47,980 nucleotides of DNA from Candidatus Epulonipiscium sp. (GTDB lineage Bacteria > Bacillota > Clostridia > Lachnospirales > Anaerotignaceae), in NCBI GenBank assembly GCA_012519385.1, contig JAAYQI010000114.1:1-47980 (forward strand). Reading direction: 5' to 3'. The notes under the pieces are model-generated. The model was given only the letters and a program-made list of their open reading frames with translations, was not told the DNA's origin and made no database searches. The position numbers were made by a program, and so were the translations under genes. This document shows positions 36,599 to 44,089 of this stretch, in pieces. Numbering within the stretch: position 1 is the stretch's first letter; the number at the start of each line of letters is the position of its first letter.

Positions 36599-37189
36599 TC
36601 AATATCTATTCATTTTATCTTTGTTCATTATAAAGCCTAAGCTTGAGCCAACAGCGCCTCCTATGATATGTGTCAAATTAGAAACATTATCTTTGATAAA
36701 TATTCCATCATAAACCTGTTGTCCTATATATATACAAGCTACAAGCAAAAAGGTTACAGGGATTTTACCCTCTTTAAAACTTGTAATTGATGATAACAAA
36801 ATAAGAGCAAACACAACGCCACTTGCACCTAAAAGTTGTAAATGTGGAAAGAAAATAAAATTGATAAGACCAGTAATCAATGCTGTCGCAAGAATTACAA
36901 ACAGTATATTAGATGACCCGTATTTTTCTTCAAGCAACGGACCAACCACCAATATCATCATTATATTCCCTATAAAGTGCTCCCATCCTGCATGCCCTAA
37001 CACATGGCCAAAAAACCTTACATATGTCAATGGACTTAGCAACGATGACCTATATACACTAAAACAAGCATTCGTTGCAAAACCGCCTGTAACTATATCA
37101 AGTAGCAACACCGCAAAACACGCTATTGTAAATCCTAGAATAACAGGGGAGTTAAAAGTTAATTGTAACTTTTTACTATTATAATTCAT
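36599..37189 (-). CDS. Small rhomboid-family intramembrane serine protease of the Ter operon
   Basis: This 196-residue membrane protein has six predicted membrane segments and the complete rhomboid core. HAGWEHFIGNIMMILVVGPLLEE is the loop-TM2 block, G-A-S-G with catalytic S123 sits in LQLLGASGVVFALIL, and H174 is in SNLTHIIGGAVGS. It lacks the soluble N-terminal domain of the other rhomboid in this window (14663-15760). It is the first gene of the - strand Ter unit and ends 15 bases before the yceG-like start, so it is cotranscribed with yceG, telA and terD. Its substrate is unknown; a role in processing a stress or sensor protein is inferred from context. AGGGGG lies 6 bases before the ATG at 37189. 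Confidence 0.9.
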   Translation of the reverse strand: MNYNSKKLQLTFNSPVILGFTIACFAVLLLDIVTGGFATNACFSVYRSSLLSPLTYVRFFGHVLGHAGWEHFIGNIMMILVVGPLLEEKYGSSNILFVILATALITGLINFIFFPHLQLLGASGVVFALILLSSITSFKEGKIPVTFLLVACIYIGQQVYDGIFIKDNVSNLTHIIGGAVGSSLGFIMNKDKMNRY

Positions 37190-37224
37190 ATATATCCCCC
37201 TCAAAATATTAATTATGCACTAAA

Positions 37225-37253
37225 ATCATAACATAGTGCTGAAACGATTTCAA
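37225..37253 (-). promoter_or_regulatory. Promoter of the - strand Ter operon with an overlapping palindrome
   Basis: On the - strand TTGAAA (37248-37253), 17 bases, TATGAT (37225-37230). The palindrome TGAAA-TCG-TTTCA (37240-37252) covers the -35 and start of the spacer and is a good operator candidate; it resembles CcpA/LacI-type sites but is one base short of the cre consensus. Confidence 0.6.
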
Positions 37254-37289
37254 GACTTATGGGCTAAAAATGTGAAATTTTGTAAAATT

Positions 37290-37320
37290 TTAAGAAATTT
37301 GCAAAATTTAAATTTCTTAA
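37290..37320 (-). terminator. A+T-only inverted repeat at the end of the YceG-protease gene
   Basis: TTAAGAAATTT (37290-37300) and AAATTTCTTAA (37310-37320) are perfect 11-bp arms with a 9-nt loop, overlapping the stop codon of the gene on the - strand. It is probably a weak terminator, placed between that gene and the Ter operon promoter. Confidence 0.5.
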
Positions 37321-38795
37321 TAAAACCCTTTGGCAAACATCAAAATATTTTCATACCCTACTGCTAAGTTGATATTTTGACCATTATCCAGCCCTGCAGT
37401 ACTGATTCCTATTACCTCTCCCTGCATATTAAGTACTGCTCCTCCTGAGCTTCCTGGAGATATCGGTGCAGTAAATTGTATCATATCCTCATCTCTAATA
37501 GTTCTAAATCCAGAAATGATACCATCAGAAACCGAATTAAATAAACCAAGAGGGCTGCCAATTGCTACTACTTTCTGACCTCGAACAAGTTTTTGTTTCC
37601 CGTTATATATTGGTAGCGGCTGTAGTTTTCTTTTTATCCTGATTATTGCCATGTCAAGATTCGTATTATATTTTATAACTTCATCTGTAACATAAACTTC
37701 CTCATCATCCTCTATTCTAACGGAAAAATAACAACCACCATTTATAACATGGAAGTTCGTTAATATGTAACCATCTTTTCCTATCATAATCCCAGAACCA
37801 GTCCCTTCCACATTTCCATTTGCGTCATGCACCTCAATCATCACTATGGAAGATGCCAGTTGAGCTAACTCTTCAAAAGATTTTTCTTTGGCTTGACTTC
37901 TATTGCTTCCTTCTGTGCTAGCAGGAGTTGTAGGAATGTTTGTCCTTTGTGGGATAGCTATTTCAGATTGTGTTATTGCCATTGTCGAATTGGTTTGAGC
38001 CTTCTTCTTTGAACGGTTATGTTCTGGAATTATAACTCGCACTGGCTCCCATGGATTTTCTTTTTTTGTTATCGTGCTTACTTTATTTTTCTCTTTAGGT
38101 GGGGTATATCTCACGAATTCAGGCAATGTCAAATCTTCAAATTCCCCCAATTTAAATGCACTTGACAATCCTTTCAACTCTTCGCTAACAGATACATCCT
38201 CTTTCATTTCAAGAAGGAGTACATCGCATCCTATTTGAGTTAAAAAATAGAAAAATAAATATTCTTGTTCCTTCTTAATATTCTCTGCAACTATTTTTAT
38301 ACTTCTGCTTTCATTCCATTTACACAAAATTTCCTTCGCAATTCCATCTAACCAAAATAGCATTTTGGTAGACAAATTACGTATCATAGATTCAGATACT
38401 CCCAGTTTACATTTTTTATACACATTCGAAATATTCTGCAATGCATGAGCAACCATATTACTCAAATCTTCGGACATCATAACTGACTTTAAAGAGATGT
38501 TCTTTCCAGCCTTGAGCCAATTATCATATTCGCCAGAATAAAATAAAATATCTTTTTCTTCGGAAAGTTTCGGTAACCTTTTTAATCTAAAATAATCCAT
38601 CTTCCCATCATATGTATCTTTTCCTGCTTTTTCATCTATCTTTTTAATGACATCAATCATTGAGGAAGACACACCTAATGCTCTGACGAAATATACATCT
38701 CTTAATGAATTATTGCATCCACCTCGTATCCCCATAAAAGCTTCTAGCGAATTAATCCCCATCACATTATACCTATATGTAATCAAATTCCTCAT
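37317..38795 (-). CDS. Fusion of a YceG-like N-terminal region to a trypsin-like serine protease
   Basis: This is a two-part protein of 492 residues. Residues 30-200 align with the N-terminal region of the neighbouring 762-residue YceG-like protein: VYFVRALGVSSSMIDVIKKIDE against VYFYRINGYSAEIGDFLKKYYD, and FLTQIGCDVLLLEMKED against ILSKAGCDVVLLQYHGD. A Ser/Thr/Pro/Lys-rich linker spans about 235-305. Residues 308-492 are an HtrA-like S1C protease with H349 (ILTNFHVINGG), D381 (NTNLDMAIIRI) and S450 (SPGSSGGAVLN). There is no PDZ domain, signal peptide or membrane segment, so it is predicted to be cytoplasmic. The YceG-like part may target the protease to the Ter complex. AGGTGG lies 6 bases before the ATG. 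It is divergent from the CitE-like gene. Confidence 0.88.
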   Translation of the reverse strand: MRNLITYRYNVMGINSLEAFMGIRGGCNNSLRDVYFVRALGVSSSMIDVIKKIDEKAGKDTYDGKMDYFRLKRLPKLSEEKDILFYSGEYDNWLKAGKNISLKSVMMSEDLSNMVAHALQNISNVYKKCKLGVSESMIRNLSTKMLFWLDGIAKEILCKWNESRSIKIVAENIKKEQEYLFFYFLTQIGCDVLLLEMKEDVSVSEELKGLSSAFKLGEFEDLTLPEFVRYTPPKEKNKVSTITKKENPWEPVRVIIPEHNRSKKKAQTNSTMAITQSEIAIPQRTNIPTTPASTEGSNRSQAKEKSFEELAQLASSIVMIEVHDANGNVEGTGSGIMIGKDGYILTNFHVINGGCYFSVRIEDDEEVYVTDEVIKYNTNLDMAIIRIKRKLQPLPIYNGKQKLVRGQKVVAIGSPLGLFNSVSDGIISGFRTIRDEDMIQFTAPISPGSSGGAVLNMQGEVIGISTAGLDNGQNINLAVGYENILMFAKGFY

Positions 38796-38850
38796 AATGC
38801 ACCACCTTTTTACAATTTCCCACTTTATATTCTATCACATCTTTTTTTCG

Positions 38851-38880
38851 TTTACCATTTTTAATTGCATGTGTTATACT
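38851..38880 (+). promoter_or_regulatory. Promoter of the CitE-like gene
   Basis: TTTACC (38851-38856), 18 bases, TATACT (38875-38880). The transcript would begin near 38887 with a small hairpin GTGTGT / ACACAC (38887-38905). Confidence 0.55.
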
Positions 38881-38909
38881 ATTTCAGTGTGTCCTTTTTA
38901 CACACAGTA

Positions 38910-38933
38910 TTAAGGGGAAAGTTAAGGGGAAAG
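38910..38933 (+). repeat. Tandem 12-bp repeat in the leader of the CitE-like gene
   Basis: TTAAGGGGAAAG occurs twice in direct succession (38910-38921, 38922-38933), directly before the AGAGGG ribosome binding site. Both copies contain Shine-Dalgarno-like AGGGG, so they may act as ribosome standby sites or an RNA-protein target. Confidence 0.6.
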
Positions 38934-38947
38934 AGGGAACGTATATC

Positions 38948-39910
38948 TTGAAAAATAATATTATGTACTACAGTGTAGGTGCATTACTATACTGCCCTGC
39001 CAACCAAAAAAATATAGTGGACTCCATTATTTCCGAGAAATTGGGGACAAAGTTTTCGTTAGCTTTATGCCTAGAAGACACTATCAATGATAACTTTGTG
39101 GAAGAAGCCGAAAAAATACTAGCTGAATCACTCTATCAAATCTATATAAATTACCAAACACAACCATTTTATTTGCCCAAAATATTTGTAAGAGTAAGAA
39201 ATTCAGAGCAAATTATACGGCTCACAAAAACCTTTGGAGATGTAATTGAAATTGTCACTGGCTTTATAATACCAAAGTTCTCAACAGACAATGCTTCAGA
39301 ATATATCCAGGCAATCATTAAGGCGAATGAAATTATTTCAAAACCAATATACATGATGCCAATATATGAAAACTCCTCCATCATTAATCTTAGAAATCGT
39401 ATTGACATACTGTACAGCTTAAAAGATTCTTTATCCGTAGTGGAAGACCGTGTACTTAATATACGTGTTGGCGGTAATGATTTGTGTCATATGTTTGGCT
39501 TTAGAAGAAATTCCGATGAATCCATACATACAATTAAACCTATATCCAATATTTTCTCAGATATTATCACTATATACGGTATGGATTATGTGATTTCAGG
39601 ACCAGTATGGGAATACTATTTGGGAGATAATTGGGAAAGCGGCCTAAGACAAGAAATTAAAGATGATAAATTATGTGGCTTTATTGGAAAAGCCGTCATC
39701 CATCCTAATCAGATTGAAATAATAAATGACGCCTACAAGGTTTCACAAAACGATTTTAATGATGCTCAGGCTATTTTAAATTGGAATAAGAACTCAAACG
39801 TATTTGTCTCAGGAAATATAACTAAAGAACGCATGAACGAATACAAAACCCATAATAATTGGGCTCAGCAAACCCTATTCTTAGCAGAAGCATTTGGCAT
39901 CAAAGCATAA
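38948..39910 (+). CDS. CitE/HpcH-like carbon-carbon lyase of Ter systems
   Basis: This 320-residue TIM-barrel protein is of the HpcH/HpaI aldolase/citrate lyase beta superfamily. The start is GALLYCPANQKNIVDSII, with LALCLEDTINDNFVEEAE (the acidic metal-binding E-D), KIFVRVRN, GFIIPKFS, LNIRVGGNDLCHMFGFRR and KAVIHPNQIEIINDAYKVS, all family blocks. It corresponds to the C-C bond lyase that accompanies the phosphoribosyltransferases in Ter biosynthetic modules. The substrate is unknown. I accept the TTG start at 38948, with AGAGGGA 9 bases upstream; the ATG five codons on would leave an over-long gap. It is divergent from the YceG-protease gene and ends at a strong terminator. Confidence 0.87.
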   Translation: MKNNIMYYSVGALLYCPANQKNIVDSIISEKLGTKFSLALCLEDTINDNFVEEAEKILAESLYQIYINYQTQPFYLPKIFVRVRNSEQIIRLTKTFGDVIEIVTGFIIPKFSTDNASEYIQAIIKANEIISKPIYMMPIYENSSIINLRNRIDILYSLKDSLSVVEDRVLNIRVGGNDLCHMFGFRRNSDESIHTIKPISNIFSDIITIYGMDYVISGPVWEYYLGDNWESGLRQEIKDDKLCGFIGKAVIHPNQIEIINDAYKVSQNDFNDAQAILNWNKNSNVFVSGNITKERMNEYKTHNNWAQQTLFLAEAFGIKA

Positions 39911-39914
39911 TAAT

Positions 39915-39935
39915 AGAGGGGCAAAATGCCCCTCT
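39915..39935. terminator. Bidirectional terminator between CitE-like and SHOCT genes
   Basis: AGAGGGGCA (39915-39923), loop AAA, TGCCCCTCT (39927-39935) followed by TATCGT on + and TATTATT on -. Confidence 0.75.
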
Positions 39936-39947
39936 TATCGTATGATA

Positions 39948-40511
39948 TTACTTTAAAATTTTATCGATTTTTTCAGAATACTCATCTTTCGAAATGATTC
40001 CCATCTGAAGCTGCATTTCAATCTTTCTAAGCTTATCATAATTATCAAGCTTTTTTTGAATTACTGCTAACTTTTCGTCATATTCCTCCTGAGTAATAAT
40101 ATCTATTTCAAGTGCTTTGTTTAATTTCGCCTTTTCTTCTTCAAATTCATCCTGAGCTTTCTTTTGTAAACGAAGCTCATCTTCTCTTTTTGCATTCAGC
40201 TCTTTCTCCGCAATAGCTGTTTCAATTTCTGCAAGTTTATCAAGATCTGGCTTCATTGTCTCCAAAATATCAGACACATCAAATGCCTCTCCTCCATCTG
40301 CATTAGCCATATATTGTACATAACGTTTTCCAATTTCAGCATATGAATCTTGCAATCGCTTTTCAATAACTGATTTTTGTATCTTCAACCCTGCTAGTTC
40401 ACTTTGCTCTTTAGATGTAGAGTAAATACTAGAACCTAAAGACTTTGCAGAGTCAAAAACACTTTCACCCACTTCTTTTACAGCTTTTGTTGTTTTCTCA
40501 AACATATTCAT
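39948..40511 (-). CDS. Coiled-coil protein with two SHOCT-type motifs
   Basis: This 187-residue cytoplasmic protein has an amphipathic N terminus (FEKTTKAVKEVGESVFDSAKSL), a long charged coiled coil (about 35-150), and two C-terminal SHOCT-like motifs: LEIDIITQEEYDEKLAVIQKKL near 134 and MQLQMGIISKDEYSEKIDKIL at the end (pattern L-x-x-G-I-I-T/S-x-E-E-Y/F-x-x-K). SHOCT segments usually mediate oligomerisation or localisation. It could act as an adaptor in the Ter system, but no enzymatic role is visible. AGGAGG lies 9 bases before the ATG. It is downstream of, and probably cotranscribed with, the modified TerD gene (81-base gap). Confidence 0.8.
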   Translation of the reverse strand: MNMFEKTTKAVKEVGESVFDSAKSLGSSIYSTSKEQSELAGLKIQKSVIEKRLQDSYAEIGKRYVQYMANADGGEAFDVSDILETMKPDLDKLAEIETAIAEKELNAKREDELRLQKKAQDEFEEEKAKLNKALEIDIITQEEYDEKLAVIQKKLDNYDKLRKIEMQLQMGIISKDEYSEKIDKILK

Positions 40512-40592
40512 TTCTATTAACCTCCTTTTTATTATAATTATTTTTGTAAATATTACCTCTAAACAATGTGTACGTCCAAATAAACTAGTTTT

Positions 40593-41381
40593 TCAAACTA
40601 CCTGTACACCGTATAACTCACATAGTCCAGCAAGATCTTTTGCAACACCATTTCCTATAGCATTAAATTTCCATATACCATTATGCTGATATAATTCACC
40701 AATCATCATAGATGTAACATTTGCGTAGTATTCATCCATCTTGAAACTAACAAGCTCTCTATCGGAAGCATCCATAATACGGATATAAGCATCTTTGAGC
40801 ATACTAAAGTTTAGATGCTTTTCTAAAGCTTCATTGATAGTAAGAACAAATACAATTTTGGCAACCGAAGGATTCAATTTCGTAAAATCAACAGATACAA
40901 TTTCTCTGTCGTTGCCTTCATCTATGGAGAAAATAGTACTTCCATCTGGGCTAGATTCTTGTCCGTAAAACACAAACCACGAATCACCTATCACCTTACC
41001 AGTAGAACTGAGAAGGAATGCAGAAACATCCACATCACAATTTGCATTGGTAACGTTCCACCCAAGACATGCCTTTATACTAGATAGCTTTCCATTATTT
41101 TCTAAAGGAACTTTTTGTCCCTTTTGAATGCTATTTATTAATTGCGGAACATTTTTGAACACGGACATTGAAGCTGACATTGACGGCGTAGCTAGGGTAG
41201 CAGAATTATTTTCCGTGTTATTGGCATGAGTAGTAGGCATCCCACTAGAATTTGATTTTGATTCATTATTAATGGATAATATATTTCTCGTATTATTTGC
41301 ACCTCGAACTTTTTTTTGATTAATTGTAAGTATTGTTTGCTTGGTCAGTGGTGCAGATGATTTCATAGGAACGCTTATCAT
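40593..41381 (-). CDS. TerD-family protein with N-terminal extension and altered calcium loop
   Basis: In this 262-residue protein, residues 1-80 form a low-complexity tail rich in Ser, Asn, Thr and Lys (SAPLTKQTILTINQKK, then N/S-rich stretches), with no signal peptide. The TerD domain starts at LINSIQKGQKVPLENNGKLSSIKACLGWNVT. Its second calcium loop, GDNLTGxGxGDDEQI in the other three, reads STIFSIDEGNDREIVSVDFTKL here, so several acidic ligands are lost. VLTINEALEKHLNFSMLKDAYIRIMD and HNGIWKFNAIGNGVAKDLAGLCELYGVQVV are intact. It is probably a specialised family member with different metal binding. GGGGTG lies 7 bases before the ATG. It is the right-hand edge gene of the island. Confidence 0.87.
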   Translation of the reverse strand: MISVPMKSSAPLTKQTILTINQKKVRGANNTRNILSINNESKSNSSGMPTTHANNTENNSATLATPSMSASMSVFKNVPQLINSIQKGQKVPLENNGKLSSIKACLGWNVTNANCDVDVSAFLLSSTGKVIGDSWFVFYGQESSPDGSTIFSIDEGNDREIVSVDFTKLNPSVAKIVFVLTINEALEKHLNFSMLKDAYIRIMDASDRELVSFKMDEYYANVTSMMIGELYQHNGIWKFNAIGNGVAKDLAGLCELYGVQVV

Positions 41382-41885
41382 TTTTCGTCACCCCATAGTC
41401 ATACTAAAAAGTCTATTCTTTTAAATACAATTCTACAACCTTATAGCAAAAAATTCAATTTATTTAGCGTAATTATGCAAAATATTGTTACATATTGACA
41501 AATCACACGAATATACAACAAGGAAGCTGTATTAGCAGGATTCTTGTTGCTCTGTTTTTAATTCCAACCATAAAACCATTCCAGTAACAAATTTACTATA
41601 CAATAAAATGCGGCTTTATCCGATTTTTTTATGTGCTGATTTTTAGCAGAGAAAACACCCTGTTCTTTTCTTTCAAAAATACCGTAATATAAAATTAAGA
41701 AATTAACAGAGTTTTTATAACGCAACCTATTTTTTTATGATATAATGATATCAGTCAAAAACAGAAAACTTAAGAACCCTATTGGGGAGTTCGGCTTTTA
41801 TGAGCATAGGTCAGTCAGAAGAAAGCAACAATACAAAAAGAGGTGTTAAAACACTCTGATTATGGCACAGGAATAGGATGATTGT
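41382..41885. other. Intergenic region between the Ter island and cdaA
   Basis: About 500 bases without a gene. It holds a TATAAT (41741-41746) likely to be the -10 of the cdaA operon, with a poor -35, and leader hairpins (GAACCC/GGGGAGTTC near 41773-41791; AGAGGTGTT/ACACTCT at 41839-41857). AGGAATAGGATG is the ribosome binding site of cdaA. No riboswitch class is recognised. Confidence 0.45.
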
Positions 41886-42746
41886 ATGGAGTTTATTAGA
41901 AGGTTATTCAGCGATCTTGGTATCACGGATTTCGCTATGCCCTCCGTGGGTATCTTTGATATTTTGGATATTATTATTGTTGCATATATCCTATATAAAA
42001 TTATATTCTGGATTAAGGAAACCAGAGCATGGGCGTTATTTAAAGGGATTTTAGTCATCTTTGCCTTTGCTGCCATTGCGCTGGTTCTGCGCCTAAATAC
42101 CATACTTTGGATTTTGTCCAATACCATTTCCGTGGGCATCATTGCCATTATTGTTGTGTTTCAGCCGGAAATGCGTAAAGCTTTGGAGCAACTGGGCAAA
42201 GGTCGTTTTTTTTCTTATTTTGCCAAAATGGATGCCTCTGCCGAGGATGAAAAATCGGCAGCCAGAACCATAGATGAAATCGTAAAAGCCACCGACAAAA
42301 TGGGTGCCGAACGCACAGGTGCTTTGATACTGATTGAGCAAGATGTCCCGCTGGGAGATTTGGAACGAACAGGTATCCCTATTGATGCCGTTGTTACCAA
42401 TCAACTTCTAATTAACATATTTGAACACAATACCCCTCTCCATGATGGCGCCGTTATCATCCGCAGAAATCGAGTTGCTGCTGCCACCTGCTTTCTCCCC
42501 TTAACAGAAAGCAATGATGTCAGCATGGAGCTGGGAACCCGCCACCGTGCTGCTATTGGCGCCAGTGAGGTATCGGATGCACTGGTTATTGTTGTTTCCG
42601 AAGAAACAGGAACCATATCCATGGCAAAAGGGGGTACGCTCTATCGAAACCTAAGCTCAGAAACACTGCGTAGTATGCTTTCCCACACAAGTCAACATTC
42701 TTCAAAAAGAAAATTGATGCTATGGAAAGGAAGGCTGGGCAAATGA
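41886..42746 (+). CDS. cdaA: Diadenylate cyclase CdaA
   Basis: This 286-residue enzyme makes cyclic-di-AMP from two ATP. Three N-terminal membrane segments (about 25-45, 50-70 and 73-95) are followed by a cytoplasmic DAC domain. The catalytic motifs are D187-G-A (HDGAVIIRRNR) and R219-H-R (LGTRHRAAIGASE). ILIEQDVPLGDLERTGIPIDAV is also typical. Cyclic-di-AMP controls potassium, osmolyte and cell-wall homeostasis. It heads the conserved cdaA-cdaR-glmM operon: its TGA overlaps the cdaR ATG by one base on each side (ATGA). It has an AGGAATAGGATG ribosome binding site. Confidence 0.96.
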   Translation: MEFIRRLFSDLGITDFAMPSVGIFDILDIIIVAYILYKIIFWIKETRAWALFKGILVIFAFAAIALVLRLNTILWILSNTISVGIIAIIVVFQPEMRKALEQLGKGRFFSYFAKMDASAEDEKSAARTIDEIVKATDKMGAERTGALILIEQDVPLGDLERTGIPIDAVVTNQLLINIFEHNTPLHDGAVIIRRNRVAAATCFLPLTESNDVSMELGTRHRAAIGASEVSDALVIVVSEETGTISMAKGGTLYRNLSSETLRSMLSHTSQHSSKRKLMLWKGRLGK

Positions 42747-44068
42747 AAAAATTCCAAGAAATGATTACAAAAGATTTGGGATGGAAGCTGCTTTCTGTGG
42801 TAATTGCAGTGGTGCTGTGGTTTATGGTTATTAATCTGGAGCATCCTATTGAAAGCAGGTCTTACACCCAGTCTATTGTTTTTGAAAATATAGACTCTCT
42901 AACAAATCAAGGGCTTACCCTTCGTAACCCTGATGAGTTGGAAAACTTAAAAATAACCATAAAAGTAAAAGCACAACGAACAGAATTAGACCGCCTAAAC
43001 CAGTATAAGCACCAAATTAAAGCATCGGTAGATTTAGGAAACATCCCCAATGCTCAGGGCGGCATGGTAATAAACCTGCCCGTGCACGTGAAGTTGCCAG
43101 AAGCTGCTGGAACAGGCTTTGAAATCATCAGCAGAACTCCAAGCATATTAACCCTTTCCTTGGAGAGGCTTATTTCTGTGCAAAAAATAATTGAGCCAGA
43201 GTTTACAGGCACTACTGCCCAAGGATATGTTTTGACAGATATGTCTTTAAACCCTGAAACGGTAAAAATCTCCGGACCAGAATCTTTGATTGACCAAATT
43301 ACCACGGTAAAGGCAGTCATCAATTCCACAGAATTACAAGAGAGTATTTCTACAACTGTAGTGCCTCTTGCTTATGATGCCAAAGGAAATGTCATTAACA
43401 AAGTTCACATTTCCCCTAGTCAAGTTACTGCATCTCTAGGGATTTATCATATGGATACCCTTTCTCTTTCTGCAAGCACAGAAGGCGAGGTACGCCAAGG
43501 ATATGTTGTGGGAAAAATATCCTGCTCTCCTTCTACCGTAGAAATTATCGGAAGCAAAGAAGCATTGTCACAGTACAAACAGATGGTACTGCCCCCTGTT
43601 GATATTACAGATGCTACCAAAACAGTGATAAAAACCTTTTCCTTACGTAACTTACTGCCCGACGGCATTTTGCTAAAATCTGACAATTCGGGTCTTGTGC
43701 AGGTAATGATTGAGGTAAATCCCGAAAGCAAAAAACAATGGAAGATACCTGTAGACAATATTGTACTGACAGGAAAAAATACAGAACTTTATGACTATTA
43801 TTTTGAACAAGATACCTTTACACTGGAAGCTGCAGGTTCTGCTACTCAGATAAACGCAGTATCCCCAGAGAAGCTTTCCGCAGTTGTAAATGTATCGAAT
43901 GTATCCCCGGGAAGATATACCCTGCAAATTGCAGTAGAGCTTCCAGAAGGAGTCCGTATTTCGGGAGTCATGCCGGAAACCACCATAACCATATCGGAAC
44001 GAAAACAACCAGAAAATCTTCCGGAGTCTTCCCCTTCCCAACCACAGGATACAGAAAACGAACCATAA
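42743..44068 (+). CDS. cdaR: CdaR/YbbR-domain regulator of CdaA
   Basis: This 441-residue protein has one N-terminal membrane anchor (WKLLSVVIAVVLWFMVINLE) and four extracytoplasmic YbbR repeats, each with a P-x-T/V-V-x-I-x-G-x/K-x-x-x-x-x pattern (LNPETVKISGPESLIDQIT, CSPSTVEIIGSKEALSQYK). A Pro/Ser-rich tail ends it. CdaR binds CdaA at the membrane and modulates its activity. The ATG at 42743 overlaps the cdaA stop in ATGA with AAGGAAGG upstream; the ATG at 42722 would need a 25-base overlap and lacks a site. glmM follows 21 bases downstream. Confidence 0.93.
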   Translation: MKKFQEMITKDLGWKLLSVVIAVVLWFMVINLEHPIESRSYTQSIVFENIDSLTNQGLTLRNPDELENLKITIKVKAQRTELDRLNQYKHQIKASVDLGNIPNAQGGMVINLPVHVKLPEAAGTGFEIISRTPSILTLSLERLISVQKIIEPEFTGTTAQGYVLTDMSLNPETVKISGPESLIDQITTVKAVINSTELQESISTTVVPLAYDAKGNVINKVHISPSQVTASLGIYHMDTLSLSASTEGEVRQGYVVGKISCSPSTVEIIGSKEALSQYKQMVLPPVDITDATKTVIKTFSLRNLLPDGILLKSDNSGLVQVMIEVNPESKKQWKIPVDNIVLTGKNTELYDYYFEQDTFTLEAAGSATQINAVSPEKLSAVVNVSNVSPGRYTLQIAVELPEGVRISGVMPETTITISERKQPENLPESSPSQPQDTENEP

Positions 44069-44089
44069 CATCTATCAGGAGGATATAAG

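Noticed and set aside
41740-41885. c-di-AMP (ydaO-type) riboswitch upstream of cdaA
   Set aside because: The leader is short and has only two simple hairpins; the conserved ydaO core was not recognised.
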